DNA of 14,464 bases from Haloarculaceae archaeon (GTDB lineage Archaea; Halobacteriota; Halobacteria; Halobacteriales; Haloarculaceae): the NCBI GenBank assembly GCA_028274885.1, contig JAQCMX010000140.1, forward strand, positions 1 to 14,464. Direction: 5' to 3'. The stretch's first letter is position 1. Each line of letters starts with the position of its first letter. Below, piece after piece: positions 1 through 6,315 of the stretch. The notes under the pieces were generated by a model that had not been told where the DNA came from, did not search any database, and was given only the letters and a program-made list of their open reading frames with translations. The translations under genes and the position numbers were made by a program.

Positions 1-593
1 ACAAAAAAGAGGTTGCTCGTGGCGCCTTCAGTGAGCGTGCCGTCGGTCGTACATAGGAGCGATTCGTCGGGGTTCCCGTCGACCCCCCGTAACGCCAGTC
101 TGGCGAGGATGCCATTGAGGTAGTTGTGCGTCTTTGCGGCCGCGGGGATCGCCTCGTCGGGAACGCGGCGGCGATCAACCGTCCGAAGGTCGGCCGGTTG
201 CTCCCAGACGCGGGTTCCCTCCACGCCCCCACGCGGGAGTTGTTTGACGATCACAACGACGGTTGGATCGACCTGCTCGCCGGGGGTGAGTTTGCCCGAT
301 TGAACACCACGCGTGACAGAAACGCGGGCATACGCCTCGGACAGATCGTTGGCCGCGACGGTCGCGCGGATCCGATCTAGCAGGTCCTCGCCACCGGGCA
401 ACGCGTCTGCGAAGCCGAGCGTCCTGCAGGTCCGGCGGAGACGGTCGGCGTGGGCATCCCACGCGAACGGGTCGCCGCCGTAGACCCGCACCGTTTCGAA
501 GGCCGCGTCGCCGTACAGAAACCCTCTGTCGCGGACACTCACCGTTGCGGCCGACGCCGGGACGAGTTCACCGTCGACGTGGTAGATAGTCAC
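1..593 (-). CDS. pabC: Class IV PLP aminotransferase, probable 4-amino-4-deoxychorismate lyase (3'-partial)
   Basis: This is a fold-type IV PLP enzyme. Family members include aminodeoxychorismate lyase (giving p-aminobenzoate plus pyruvate), branched-chain aminotransferase and D-amino-acid aminotransferase. The first 197 codons are visible and the C-terminus lies beyond the left edge. Visible motifs are RDRGFLYGDAAFET (about residues 21-34), the probable Schiff-base lysine K154 in AAAKTHNYLNG, and EGATSNLFF (about 189-197), a typical PLP-phosphate-binding turn. The GTG start overlaps the pabA stop as GTGA and follows a strong GAGGAGGG ribosome-binding site, so translation is coupled to pabA. 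Position directly after pabB and pabA favours the lyase role, but the sequence alone cannot exclude a transaminase. Family assignment is secure; exact substrate is inferred. Confidence 0.85.
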   Translation of the reverse strand, partial: MTIYHVDGELVPASAATVSVRDRGFLYGDAAFETVRVYGGDPFAWDAHADRLRRTCRTLGFADALPGGEDLLDRIRATVAANDLSEAYARVSVTRGVQSGKLTPGEQVDPTVVVIVKQLPRGGVEGTRVWEQPADLRTVDRRRVPDEAIPAAAKTHNYLNGILARLALRGVDGNPDESLLCTTDGTLTEGATSNLFF

Positions 594-1321
594 GAGCGAC
601 CCTCCTCAACGTACTGCCGGAGAAAGTTCGCCACGAGTCGTCTGCCGACGTCGGTGAGAATACTCTCGGGATGGAACTGAACCCCGACGTGTGGGCTCTC
701 CCGGTGGCGCACGCCCATCACCACGCCCGCTTCGTCGTCTGTGCGTGCAGTTTCGACGAGAACCTCGGGGAGTCGGTCGCGGCTGACCGCGAGCGAGTGG
801 TACCGGCCCACCTCGAACAGATCGGGCAGGTCGGTGAAGATCCCACGTCCGTCGTGGGACACAACGGACGGTTTCCCGTGGACGACCGACTGGGCGTGGC
901 CAACAGAGCCGCCGTGGCCCACACACAGCGCCTGGTGGCCCAGACAGACACCGAGTGTCGGATACGAACGGTCCCGGAAAATCGGGACCGAGATCCCCGC
1001 CTCTGTCGGCGTCCCCGGTCCCGGCGAGACGACGATCGCGCTCGGGTCGAACCTGTCGATACCTTCGAGGGTTATCGCATCGTTCCGGCGGACGATGACC
1101 TCACCGGCTTGGATCCCGGGCAGCCACGCCTGGGTCGTTACCACCTCGCCGACGTACTGGACGAGATTGTATGCAAACGAATCGTAGTTGTCGACGACGA
1201 GAACCCTGAAAGAGGAGCCCTCGGACGGTTCCTCGGCAGCCCCCGACAGGTAGGACGCGTCAGTGACTGTGGCCGGTGTCTTTTGATCATCGGCCGGCCA
1301 GGAATGTTTGTCGTCAGTCAT
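590..1321 (-). CDS. pabA: Class I glutamine amidotransferase, aminodeoxychorismate/anthranilate synthase component II
   Basis: This subunit hydrolyses glutamine and passes ammonia to the chorismate-binding partner encoded just upstream (pabB). The class I amidotransferase core begins near residue 40 with VLVVDNYDSF. It contains SPGPGTP (about 99-105), the nucleophile C126 in GVCLGHQ, the RYHSL segment (about 173-177), and H217/E219 of the catalytic triad in QFHPES. The length is 243 residues. About 37 residues precede the core and look polar and low in conservation, so this protein is longer at the N-terminus than typical PabA/TrpG. The ATG overlaps the pabB stop as ATGA and no better internal start is visible. 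Whether it serves only this partner or also a TrpE cannot be told from sequence. Confidence 0.92.
   Translation of the reverse strand: MTDDKHSWPADDQKTPATVTDASYLSGAAEEPSEGSSFRVLVVDNYDSFAYNLVQYVGEVVTTQAWLPGIQAGEVIVRRNDAITLEGIDRFDPSAIVVSPGPGTPTEAGISVPIFRDRSYPTLGVCLGHQALCVGHGGSVGHAQSVVHGKPSVVSHDGRGIFTDLPDLFEVGRYHSLAVSRDRLPEVLVETARTDDEAGVVMGVRHRESPHVGVQFHPESILTDVGRRLVANFLRQYVEEGRS
600..607 (-). promoter_or_regulatory. Shine-Dalgarno site for pabC
   Basis: The minus strand reads GAGGAGGG, six nucleotides before the GTG start of pabC and inside the last codons of pabA. Most genes in this window show no ribosome-binding site and appear leaderless. This one supports internal re-initiation in an operon and fixes the GTG start. 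Confidence 0.7.
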
Positions 1322-2823
1322 CGGTGTTTGAGGTGCATGTCGGCATGCTCACCAAGTGCGTCGTCGACAGCTGTAACCAGCGCCCGGCCCTTGTCGAGGG
1401 TTTCGGCGTATTCACGGTCCGGTTCGGAGTCGTGGACGATTCCGGCACCGACGCGGAGATGATACTCGTCGCCGTACCGAACGAGTGTCCGGATGATGAT
1501 GTTCAGCGTCGCCCGGTCGTCGAACCCGAAGATACCAATCGAACCCGTGTAGGGGCCACGACGGGTCCGCTCGGTCTCGTCTATGAGTTCCATCGTCCGG
1601 GGTTTGGGTGCGCCGGTAATGGTTCCACCGGGAAAGGCTGCCGCGATTGCGTCCACGAGGTCACAGTCGGGGCGCAGTCTGCCCTCGACCTTCGAGACGA
1701 GATGCATCACCTCGGCGTAGCGGTCGACACGGCGGTACTCCGTGACATCGACGGAGCCAAACGCGCTGACTCTACCGAGGTCGTTGCGCTCGAGGTCGAC
1801 GAGCATGGCGTGTTCGGCCCGTTCCTTCTCGTCGCTGCGGAGAGCGGCCTCGAGCTGTTGGTCTTCGGCCGGTGTTTTACCGCGTGGGCGCGTGCCTGCA
1901 ATGGGTTCGGTCACGAGGCGATCACCCTCGCGGTGTAACAGCAGTTCGGGGCTTGCGCTGACGAGATCGACCCCCGGAAACTCGAGCAGCGCCGAGTATG
2001 GTGCCGGATTCACCGTCCGGAGTGCGTCGAACGCCGAAACCGGGTGCACTGCCGCGGGTGCCTGGAGTCGCTGGGAGATGTTGGCCTGAAAGGTTTCGCC
2101 GTCATGGATCGCCGTTTTGATCTGCCGAACGCGCTCGGTGAACGCCTCCTGCGAGCAGTCACTCTCGAACTGTGCAGTTTCGGTGGCCACAGGCGGGGTG
2201 CCGATCCCGGGGTCGCCCGTCAGACACCCCCGCGCAAGCCCGAGCGCTCGCTTGCGTCCGCGCTCGTAGATCGCCGAGATCTCTGAGGGGGTGAGATCTT
2301 CGCTTACACGCGGACAGGCGGTGATCCGCAGGGTAACCGACGCGTCCGGGTCGCGTGGCTCTTCCCAGGCAGCAAGTCGGTCGTACCGGGCGAGTTGTAT
2401 CCGCGGGAGATCACGGTCCCGGTCGGTTTCCGCCGGTAACGTCTCGAGTTCTCGTGCGAGATCGTACGAAAGCCAGCCGATCACCCCACACGGGTAGGGG
2501 ATGTCGCAGACACCCCGATGGAGTTTCTCGCCCGAGAGCAACGCGGAAAGTTCCGCGAGTGACCCGCCGCCGGGATCGACCGTGGTCACGTCGAGTGGAT
2601 CGACGCCAAAATACCCCCAGCCCGACTGGCCACCGGTCGTGGCGAGGTACGCGCCGGCGGACGCCTCGGCGGACCGGTCCGGCGTTCCCTCGCGTGCCCG
2701 CCGGTAGGCGAGGAATGGATCCTCGACGGAAACACGCACCTCGATCGGGACGCGTGCCTCCGGCGGTGCGGCCTTGACTGCCGTCACGAATTCGTCGGGA
2801 CCGGTCACGACATCCGGTTCCAT
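1318..2823 (-). CDS. pabB: Chorismate-binding enzyme, aminodeoxychorismate/anthranilate synthase component I
   Basis: This is a 501-residue member of the MST (menaquinone/siderophore/tryptophan) chorismate-enzyme family, which aminates chorismate with ammonia from PabA. Recognisable blocks are FQANISQR (about 245-252), SPELLL (291-296), EPIAGTRPRG (306-315), DEKERAEHAMLVDLERND (331-348), VMHLVSKVEG (372-381) and FPGGTITGAPK (397-407). The feedback motif LLES of tryptophan-sensitive TrpE is absent from the N-terminal region, which favours a PabB-type enzyme. However, position 309 is Ala (PIAGT), where classical aminodeoxychorismate synthases have a catalytic Lys (PIKGT). Pairing with pabA and pabC argues for p-aminobenzoate synthesis, but an anthranilate-type reaction is possible. 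The ATG start has no clear ribosome-binding site and lies 81 nt after the upstream gene. Confidence 0.9.
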   Translation of the reverse strand: MEPDVVTGPDEFVTAVKAAPPEARVPIEVRVSVEDPFLAYRRAREGTPDRSAEASAGAYLATTGGQSGWGYFGVDPLDVTTVDPGGGSLAELSALLSGEKLHRGVCDIPYPCGVIGWLSYDLARELETLPAETDRDRDLPRIQLARYDRLAAWEEPRDPDASVTLRITACPRVSEDLTPSEISAIYERGRKRALGLARGCLTGDPGIGTPPVATETAQFESDCSQEAFTERVRQIKTAIHDGETFQANISQRLQAPAAVHPVSAFDALRTVNPAPYSALLEFPGVDLVSASPELLLHREGDRLVTEPIAGTRPRGKTPAEDQQLEAALRSDEKERAEHAMLVDLERNDLGRVSAFGSVDVTEYRRVDRYAEVMHLVSKVEGRLRPDCDLVDAIAAAFPGGTITGAPKPRTMELIDETERTRRGPYTGSIGIFGFDDRATLNIIIRTLVRYGDEYHLRVGAGIVHDSEPDREYAETLDKGRALVTAVDDALGEHADMHLKHR

Positions 2824-2904
2824 GTACGGTGATTAGGCGTCCGATCCGTAACGGTCTTGCGGTCGTCACAAAGTATGGCAAAACGGCCGTTAGGCTCGGC
2901 GGGG

Positions 2905-3348
2905 TCAGCGGTTCTGCGCCCGTTCGATCCAGCTAGTGACGCGTGGTTTAGATGTCTGTGCGGCCTCAGCGACATCTTCCGCGTCCGCGTCAGCGAGGTC
3001 GATCACGGTCTCGATGCCGTGCTCGCTCAGGCGTTCGGCGTAGACCGGCCCGATACCTTTTACAGCATCGACTGGTTCGGCACCGCTTTCCTCCCTGTCC
3101 TCAGCCTGCGCCGCAGTAGCCGATGGATCGGCATCGGAGCCCGCCGAGGTGTCGTCGGCTCTGCCGCCACCAGTACCCGTGTCGTCCTGGGATTTCTCGG
3201 GTTCTCGCTCGACAGTCACACCGGCTTCGTCACCGGCCGCCGATCCGGGGTGGTCCGCTTCTGTCGGTTCGGAGTCGGCCGCGGGCTGTGACGTGCCTGA
3301 GAGGTTCAACAACTCCTTGACTTTTTGTAGCAGACTCTTCGATCCCAT
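2905..3348 (-). CDS. Small acidic helix-hairpin-helix domain protein
   Basis: The protein has 147 residues in three parts. Residues 1-17 form a short basic, amphipathic helix (KSLLQKVKELLNL). Residues about 18-90 are a Gly/Ser/Asp/Glu-rich linker, likely disordered. Residues about 93-145 are a helix-hairpin-helix domain with the hairpin KGIGPVYAERL and a second helical pair ending in SWIERA. This domain resembles the DNA-binding HhH units of RNA polymerase alpha C-terminal and helicase-type proteins. The role is unknown; DNA or protein binding is an inference from the fold. It lies 24 nt downstream of aroE and upstream of pabB in the same direction. A TATA-like element overlapping the aroE stop could also give it its own leaderless transcript. 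Confidence 0.85.
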   Translation of the reverse strand: MGSKSLLQKVKELLNLSGTSQPAADSEPTEADHPGSAAGDEAGVTVEREPEKSQDDTGTGGGRADDTSAGSDADPSATAAQAEDREESGAEPVDAVKGIGPVYAERLSEHGIETVIDLADADAEDVAEAAQTSKPRVTSWIERAQNR

Positions 3349-3371
3349 ACCTCATAGTACGGGCGCCCTCA

Positions 3372-3377
3372 CTTAAA
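3372..3377 (-). promoter_or_regulatory. TATA-like element for the HhH gene
   Basis: The minus strand reads TTTAAG, beginning 29 nt before the ATG at 3348 and overlapping the stop codon of aroE. This spacing places transcription start at or next to the ATG. It would let the HhH and pab genes be transcribed separately from aroE. Confidence 0.45.
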
Positions 3378-4194
3378 GTCGTGTCCGAAGTGCCTCGTTC
3401 ATTGCGCCGACGGGCGCGTCCTGACCCGTCCAGCGTTCGAAGGCCTCGACACCCTGGTACAGCAGCATCCACGCACCGTCGATCGTCCGTGCACCGGCGT
3501 CCCGTGCATCTCGTAACAGTCGGGTTTCGAGTGGCGTGTAAACCGCATCGAGTACGGTCAGATCCCCGTGTAGGGCGCCCGGCGGAACTGGGGAGCGATC
3601 CTCCTCCATCCCGACACTGGTCGCGTTCACCAGCACGTCGGCGTCCGGAACCAGATCCGCCAGCATGTCGAGTCCGTACCCCTGAACGTCCATGGGACCG
3701 TCTGCCTGGGATGTCCGGAGAGTCGCCGCGAGCGATTCGGCCTTGTCGACGGTCCGGTTGGCAACGGCAACGGTCATACCCTCTGTGGCAAGGCCAACGG
3801 TCGCCGCGCGCCCGGCGCCACCGGCACCGACCACGACCGCCTGGCCGGCGGGTGAAACGTCGTGGTGCTCGAACGCCCGAACGAGGCCGGTTGCGTCCGT
3901 GTTGTAGCCGGTCGGTGGATCGGTCGAGAAATCGACGGTGTTGACCGCGCCGATCCGTGTGGCAAGCGCATCGGGCTCGACTGCTGCCAACACGTCTTGT
4001 TTGAACGGTATCGTGACATTCAGCCCGGCCACGCCGAGGCGGGTAGCACTCTCGACGGCCGCTGCTCCCTCCCCCTTTGGCGGTTCGAAGGTGACGTAGC
4101 GTGCGTCAACTCCCAGCCTCTCGTAACCGGCCTCGTGCATCGGTGGCGACAGCGAGTGATCCACCGGGTTGCCGATCAGCCCGTAGACATCCAT
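3373..4194 (-). CDS. aroE: Shikimate dehydrogenase (NADP+)
   Basis: The enzyme reduces 3-dehydroshikimate to shikimate with NADPH, an aromatic-pathway step leading to chorismate. At 273 residues it has normal length and complete motifs. The substrate site includes SLSP (14-17), K65 in NVTIPFK, and N98/D100 in GYNTD, with K65 and D100 as the expected catalytic pair. The nucleotide site has the Rossmann glycine loop GAGGAGRA (123-130) and NRT (146-148), the latter typical of NADP-specific AroE. Near the C-terminus are NATSVGM (190-196) and a conserved Gln in LLYQGVEAF (244-252). The ATG at 4194 is supported by a TATA element 28 nt upstream. It is first in a co-directional run with the pab genes, which use its downstream product chorismate. 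Confidence 0.96.
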   Translation of the reverse strand: MDVYGLIGNPVDHSLSPPMHEAGYERLGVDARYVTFEPPKGEGAAAVESATRLGVAGLNVTIPFKQDVLAAVEPDALATRIGAVNTVDFSTDPPTGYNTDATGLVRAFEHHDVSPAGQAVVVGAGGAGRAATVGLATEGMTVAVANRTVDKAESLAATLRTSQADGPMDVQGYGLDMLADLVPDADVLVNATSVGMEEDRSPVPPGALHGDLTVLDAVYTPLETRLLRDARDAGARTIDGAWMLLYQGVEAFERWTGQDAPVGAMNEALRTRL

Positions 4195-4216
4195 ACCATA
4201 TCAACACATCGATGGA

Positions 4217-4222
4217 TTATAA
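4217..4222 (-). promoter_or_regulatory. TATA box of aroE (leaderless promoter)
   Basis: GATTATAATC on the minus strand puts TTATAA at -28 to -23 relative to the aroE ATG. This is a good archaeal TATA element at the spacing expected for a transcript starting at or beside the start codon. Confidence 0.65.
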
Positions 4223-4254
4223 TCGCCACGCTCCCGCGAGGATCTAACTGTGTA

Positions 4255-4269
4255 ACTCAGCAGCTGAGT
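4255..4269. repeat. Inverted repeat upstream of aroE promoter
   Basis: ACTCAG and CTGAGT form perfect 6-bp arms around a CAG spacer, about 33 bp upstream of the aroE TATA box. The flanks carry a repeated GTGTAAC. It could be a regulator-binding site; no known binding protein is recognised. Confidence 0.35.
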
Positions 4270-4441
4270 GTGTAACGTACCGTCCCAGACGGGGTGGTCC
4301 CGAGGCAGTCCCGGGTGAACCGACTCTCCGATCGGGTACGTCCTCGGATCCGGTCGCTGGCACACAGCGTTTGTCGATGTGGTCGGACTGTTGGAGTAAT
4401 CAGACAACGAGGGTAGAAATGACGATGGACCTCACGGGAGG

Positions 4442-5017
4442 TCAGGAACTGCGATTTATGTCGCGGTATGTTTCTACCACCCGGTCGAAGTCGTCGATAC
4501 GGTCGTCGAGGGTAGCACCCAGTTTCTTTGCTCGCTCTCTGAGTTCACGGTACTCGCTGCTCTCGGCGAGATCCCCACCCGATAGTTCCGATTCGAGCAC
4601 CTCGATTTTCGAGATGATCCGGAGGAAGTCCTCTAGATCGGCGTCCTCCTGGGGCTGGTCCTCGAGGTGCTGTTCGATCGTCCCGACGAGTGTGTCGCGA
4701 AAGATCGGCTTGCACAGGTAGTCGTCGAAGTCCATCTCCAGGATATCCAGGTTCGGATCGACGGCCGTCGCCATAATCACCGCACAGTTGTGACCGCGTT
4801 CCCGGATCTCGACCAGGACGTCGTCCCCGTGTATCTTGGGCATCCGTCGATCGAGGAGGACGGCGTCCACCGTGTCGTCGATCTTTTCGAGCGCCTCCTC
4901 GCCACCGTAGGCGACTCGCGTCTGATACCCGTCGTGGAGACGAAGCGCGTACGTGTCCGCGACATCCTCCTCGTCGTCGACCACGAGCACGACCGGATCA
5001 TCCTGGTTTCGAGCCAC
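4442..5017 (-). CDS. Response regulator, receiver plus HalX domain (first paralogue)
   Basis: This is a 191-residue haloarchaeal response regulator with no helix-turn-helix. The receiver domain (about 8-120) has the acidic pair D14/D15, phosphoacceptor D56 in LLDRRMP, T84, and K103 in CKP. The HalX domain follows at about 128-188, with SKIEVLESEL and a helical tail. The function of HalX is not established. A GTG start at 5017 is chosen although the frame is open to an ATG at 5101. A TATATA element lies 29 nt before the GTG, and the resulting protein matches the paralogue at 5223-5798 residue for residue in motif numbering. No histidine kinase is in the window, so it is an orphan here. Phosphorylation-dependent signalling is expected; the output is unknown. 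Confidence 0.93.
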   Translation of the reverse strand: MARNQDDPVVLVVDDEEDVADTYALRLHDGYQTRVAYGGEEALEKIDDTVDAVLLDRRMPKIHGDDVLVEIRERGHNCAVIMATAVDPNLDILEMDFDDYLCKPIFRDTLVGTIEQHLEDQPQEDADLEDFLRIISKIEVLESELSGGDLAESSEYRELRERAKKLGATLDDRIDDFDRVVETYRDINRSS

Positions 5018-5039
5018 ACTGTACCTATTGTAGTTCTCG

Positions 5040-5047
5040 TATATATC
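5040..5047 (-). promoter_or_regulatory. TATA box of the first response regulator
   Basis: The minus strand reads GATATATACG, with the AT-rich core starting 29 nt before the GTG at 5017. It lies inside the longer open frame beginning at 5101. That argues against the longer start and for leaderless initiation at the GTG. Confidence 0.65.
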
Positions 5048-5058
5048 TGTTTCTGGCA

Positions 5059-5070
5059 CCCAATGTTGGG
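5059..5070. repeat. Short inverted repeat upstream of the TATA box
   Basis: CCCAA and TTGGG arms are separated by TG and lie about 13 bp upstream of the first response regulator's TATA box. This is a plausible operator position, close to where TFB recognition and activator sites sit. The function is inferred from position only. Confidence 0.3.
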
Positions 5071-5078
5071 AGTGTGAC

Positions 5079-5083
5079 AAAAA
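5079..5083 (-). terminator. T-tract, possible terminator of the second response regulator
   Basis: The minus strand has a T5 run (GCCTTTTTG) about 140 nt after the stop of the upstream response regulator and just before the next promoter. Archaeal RNA polymerase stops at T-tracts, so it may separate the two regulator transcripts. Confidence 0.3.
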
Positions 5084-5222
5084 GGCACCCGGAACAGACA
5101 CGACGTTGTGGAGTAAAGTCAGGCGCCGGATCCGGGTCGCGATGGGAACACCCCCACTAACCGGATCGTCTCCGGAAAGACCGTGTTTTGACCCCAGGGA
5201 ACGTATATACAGGCAGGGTCAC

Positions 5223-5798
5223 CTACTTGGGATGTCGGCCGATGTCGCGGAAGGTCGACTCGATTTCCTCGACATCTGCGAGAACGTCGGCCAACTCTGA
5301 TTTGAGCTGATCAAGACGGTGCTGGAGTTGGGCCAGTTCCTCGTTTTTATCCTGTTCCTTTGGCGGCAGTTCGGATTCGAGGAGTGCAAGCTTGGAGGTG
5401 ACTTCGAGGTACTCGGAAAGTTGCTCGTCGTAGCTACGGACCCGGAGTTGCTGTTCGATCGCGGCAACGAGATCCTCCTTTTCGACGGGTTTACACAGGT
5501 AATCGTCGAACGACATGTCGACGATGTCCAGTCCTGGGTCTACAGCAGTCAGCATGATGATCCGACAGTCGTAGCCGCGCTTGCGGATCTCGGCAAGAAC
5601 CTCGTCGCCGGATGTGTCGGGCATTCGGCGGTCGAGTAGGACGATATCAATATCCGAATCGATGGTCTCGAGTGCCTCCTCTCCGCTGTAGGCGACCCTG
5701 GTCTTGTAGCTGTTTCGCAGCCGTAAGGCATAGACATCGGCGACCTCCTGTTCGTCGTCGACCATCAATACCGTAGCGGGTTCGCTCTCCTCAGGCAC
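5223..5798 (-). CDS. Response regulator, receiver plus HalX domain (second paralogue)
   Basis: This protein also has 191 residues. Its receiver has D14/D15, D56 in LLDRRMP, T84 and K103 in CKP, at the same residue numbers as the neighbour at 4442-5017. By eye, well over half of receiver residues are identical (VADxYALRL, TRVAY, GEEALE, FDDYLCKP), so the pair looks like a tandem duplication. The C-terminal HalX region (about 128-188) has SKLALLESEL and a long Lys/Glu/Leu-rich helix that is probably a coiled coil. The GTG start at 5798 has a TATA element 29 nt upstream. There is no DNA-binding domain and no partner kinase nearby. The variable inter-helix segment (PPKEQDKNEE here) is the main divergence from the paralogue. 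Confidence 0.94.
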   Translation of the reverse strand: MPEESEPATVLMVDDEQEVADVYALRLRNSYKTRVAYSGEEALETIDSDIDIVLLDRRMPDTSGDEVLAEIRKRGYDCRIIMLTAVDPGLDIVDMSFDDYLCKPVEKEDLVAAIEQQLRVRSYDEQLSEYLEVTSKLALLESELPPKEQDKNEELAQLQHRLDQLKSELADVLADVEEIESTFRDIGRHPK

Positions 5799-5820
5799 AG
5801 ATGACGTTCCGGTCCCCCGG

Positions 5821-5827
5821 ATAATAA
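5821..5827 (-). promoter_or_regulatory. TATA box of the second response regulator
   Basis: The minus strand reads CTTATTATCC, with TTATTAT starting 29 nt before the GTG at 5798. The spacing is identical to that of the paralogous gene and indicates a leaderless transcript. Confidence 0.6.
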
Positions 5828-5959
5828 GTCTATGTTCGAAACAGGTGCGCGCGGGACAACCAACTGCACAAAAGCTGTGAATGCGTAGTGACCCCGGGTC
5901 TCGTTAGCTGAATGCAGGCGAAATGGAAAACCTATCTGCGGACTCTCAGCCGCACAACG

Positions 5960-6253
5960 TCACCAGGATCCCAGCGAAACTAGTGCGATTACAGCGGCGA
6001 ACGGAGTGGCTGCAATACCGGCACCGACCGGCGTCGACCGATACCCGAAAGCGCCGCCAGCAAGCGTGAAAGCTACCGGCCCGACAACCTGGCTAACCCC
6101 GATTGCGGTTGGCACCTCGGTGGATGGACTCGCCAGGAAGATCAGCGTTCCACCGATGAGCCCGACGCTTTTCTGAAAGTGTATCTGTTCGTTCTGCCTG
6201 TTCCGGCCCTCGATTGTCCAGAAGTCGTGTACTGTGACGGGAGGGGTTATCAC
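5960..6253 (-). pseudogene. 5'-truncated DoxX-like membrane protein remnant
   Basis: From a GTG at 6253 the frame encodes 97 residues. The start, with TPPVTVHDFWTIEG and then HFQKSVGLIGGTLIFLA, resembles the C-terminal part of haloarchaeal DoxX proteins (typically TPVMHDFW followed by FLKNVALLGG). The N-terminal transmembrane helices expected of DoxX are missing. Upstream DNA on this strand is the promoter and body of the divergent reductase gene, so they cannot be nearby. A Gly/Ala-rich hydrophobic tail (residues about 50-97, two possible helices) continues to the stop. No ATG or well-placed TATA supports a functional start. It could instead be a small intact membrane protein. The DoxX resemblance is by memory of the family, not by alignment. 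Confidence 0.45.
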
Positions 6254-6286
6254 GCCTGGGTGATACCAACACAGTTGCACACCGGC

Positions 6287-6292
6287 TTTATC
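6287..6292 (+). promoter_or_regulatory. TATA box of the reductase gene (leaderless promoter)
   Basis: TTTATC starts exactly 29 nt before the ATG at 6316. This supports the first of two close ATG codons (6316 rather than 6322) and a leaderless transcript. Confidence 0.6.
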
Positions 6293-6315
6293 TCTGCTGC
6301 ACCCGTTGAATCCGT

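Noticed and set aside
671..1462. 263-codon plus-strand frame over pabA
   Set aside because: It is antisense to a gene with complete amidotransferase motifs and has no domain of its own.
4201..4407. 68-codon minus-strand frame upstream of aroE
   Set aside because: It spans the aroE promoter, shows no domain and lacks acidic halophilic composition.
5018..5101. N-terminal extension of the first response regulator from ATG 5101
   Set aside because: It covers the TATA box, has no receiver-like sequence, and breaks the exact length match with the paralogue.
5106..5300. 64-codon plus-strand frame overlapping the end of the second response regulator
   Set aside because: It is mostly antisense to a secure gene and has no recognisable protein features.
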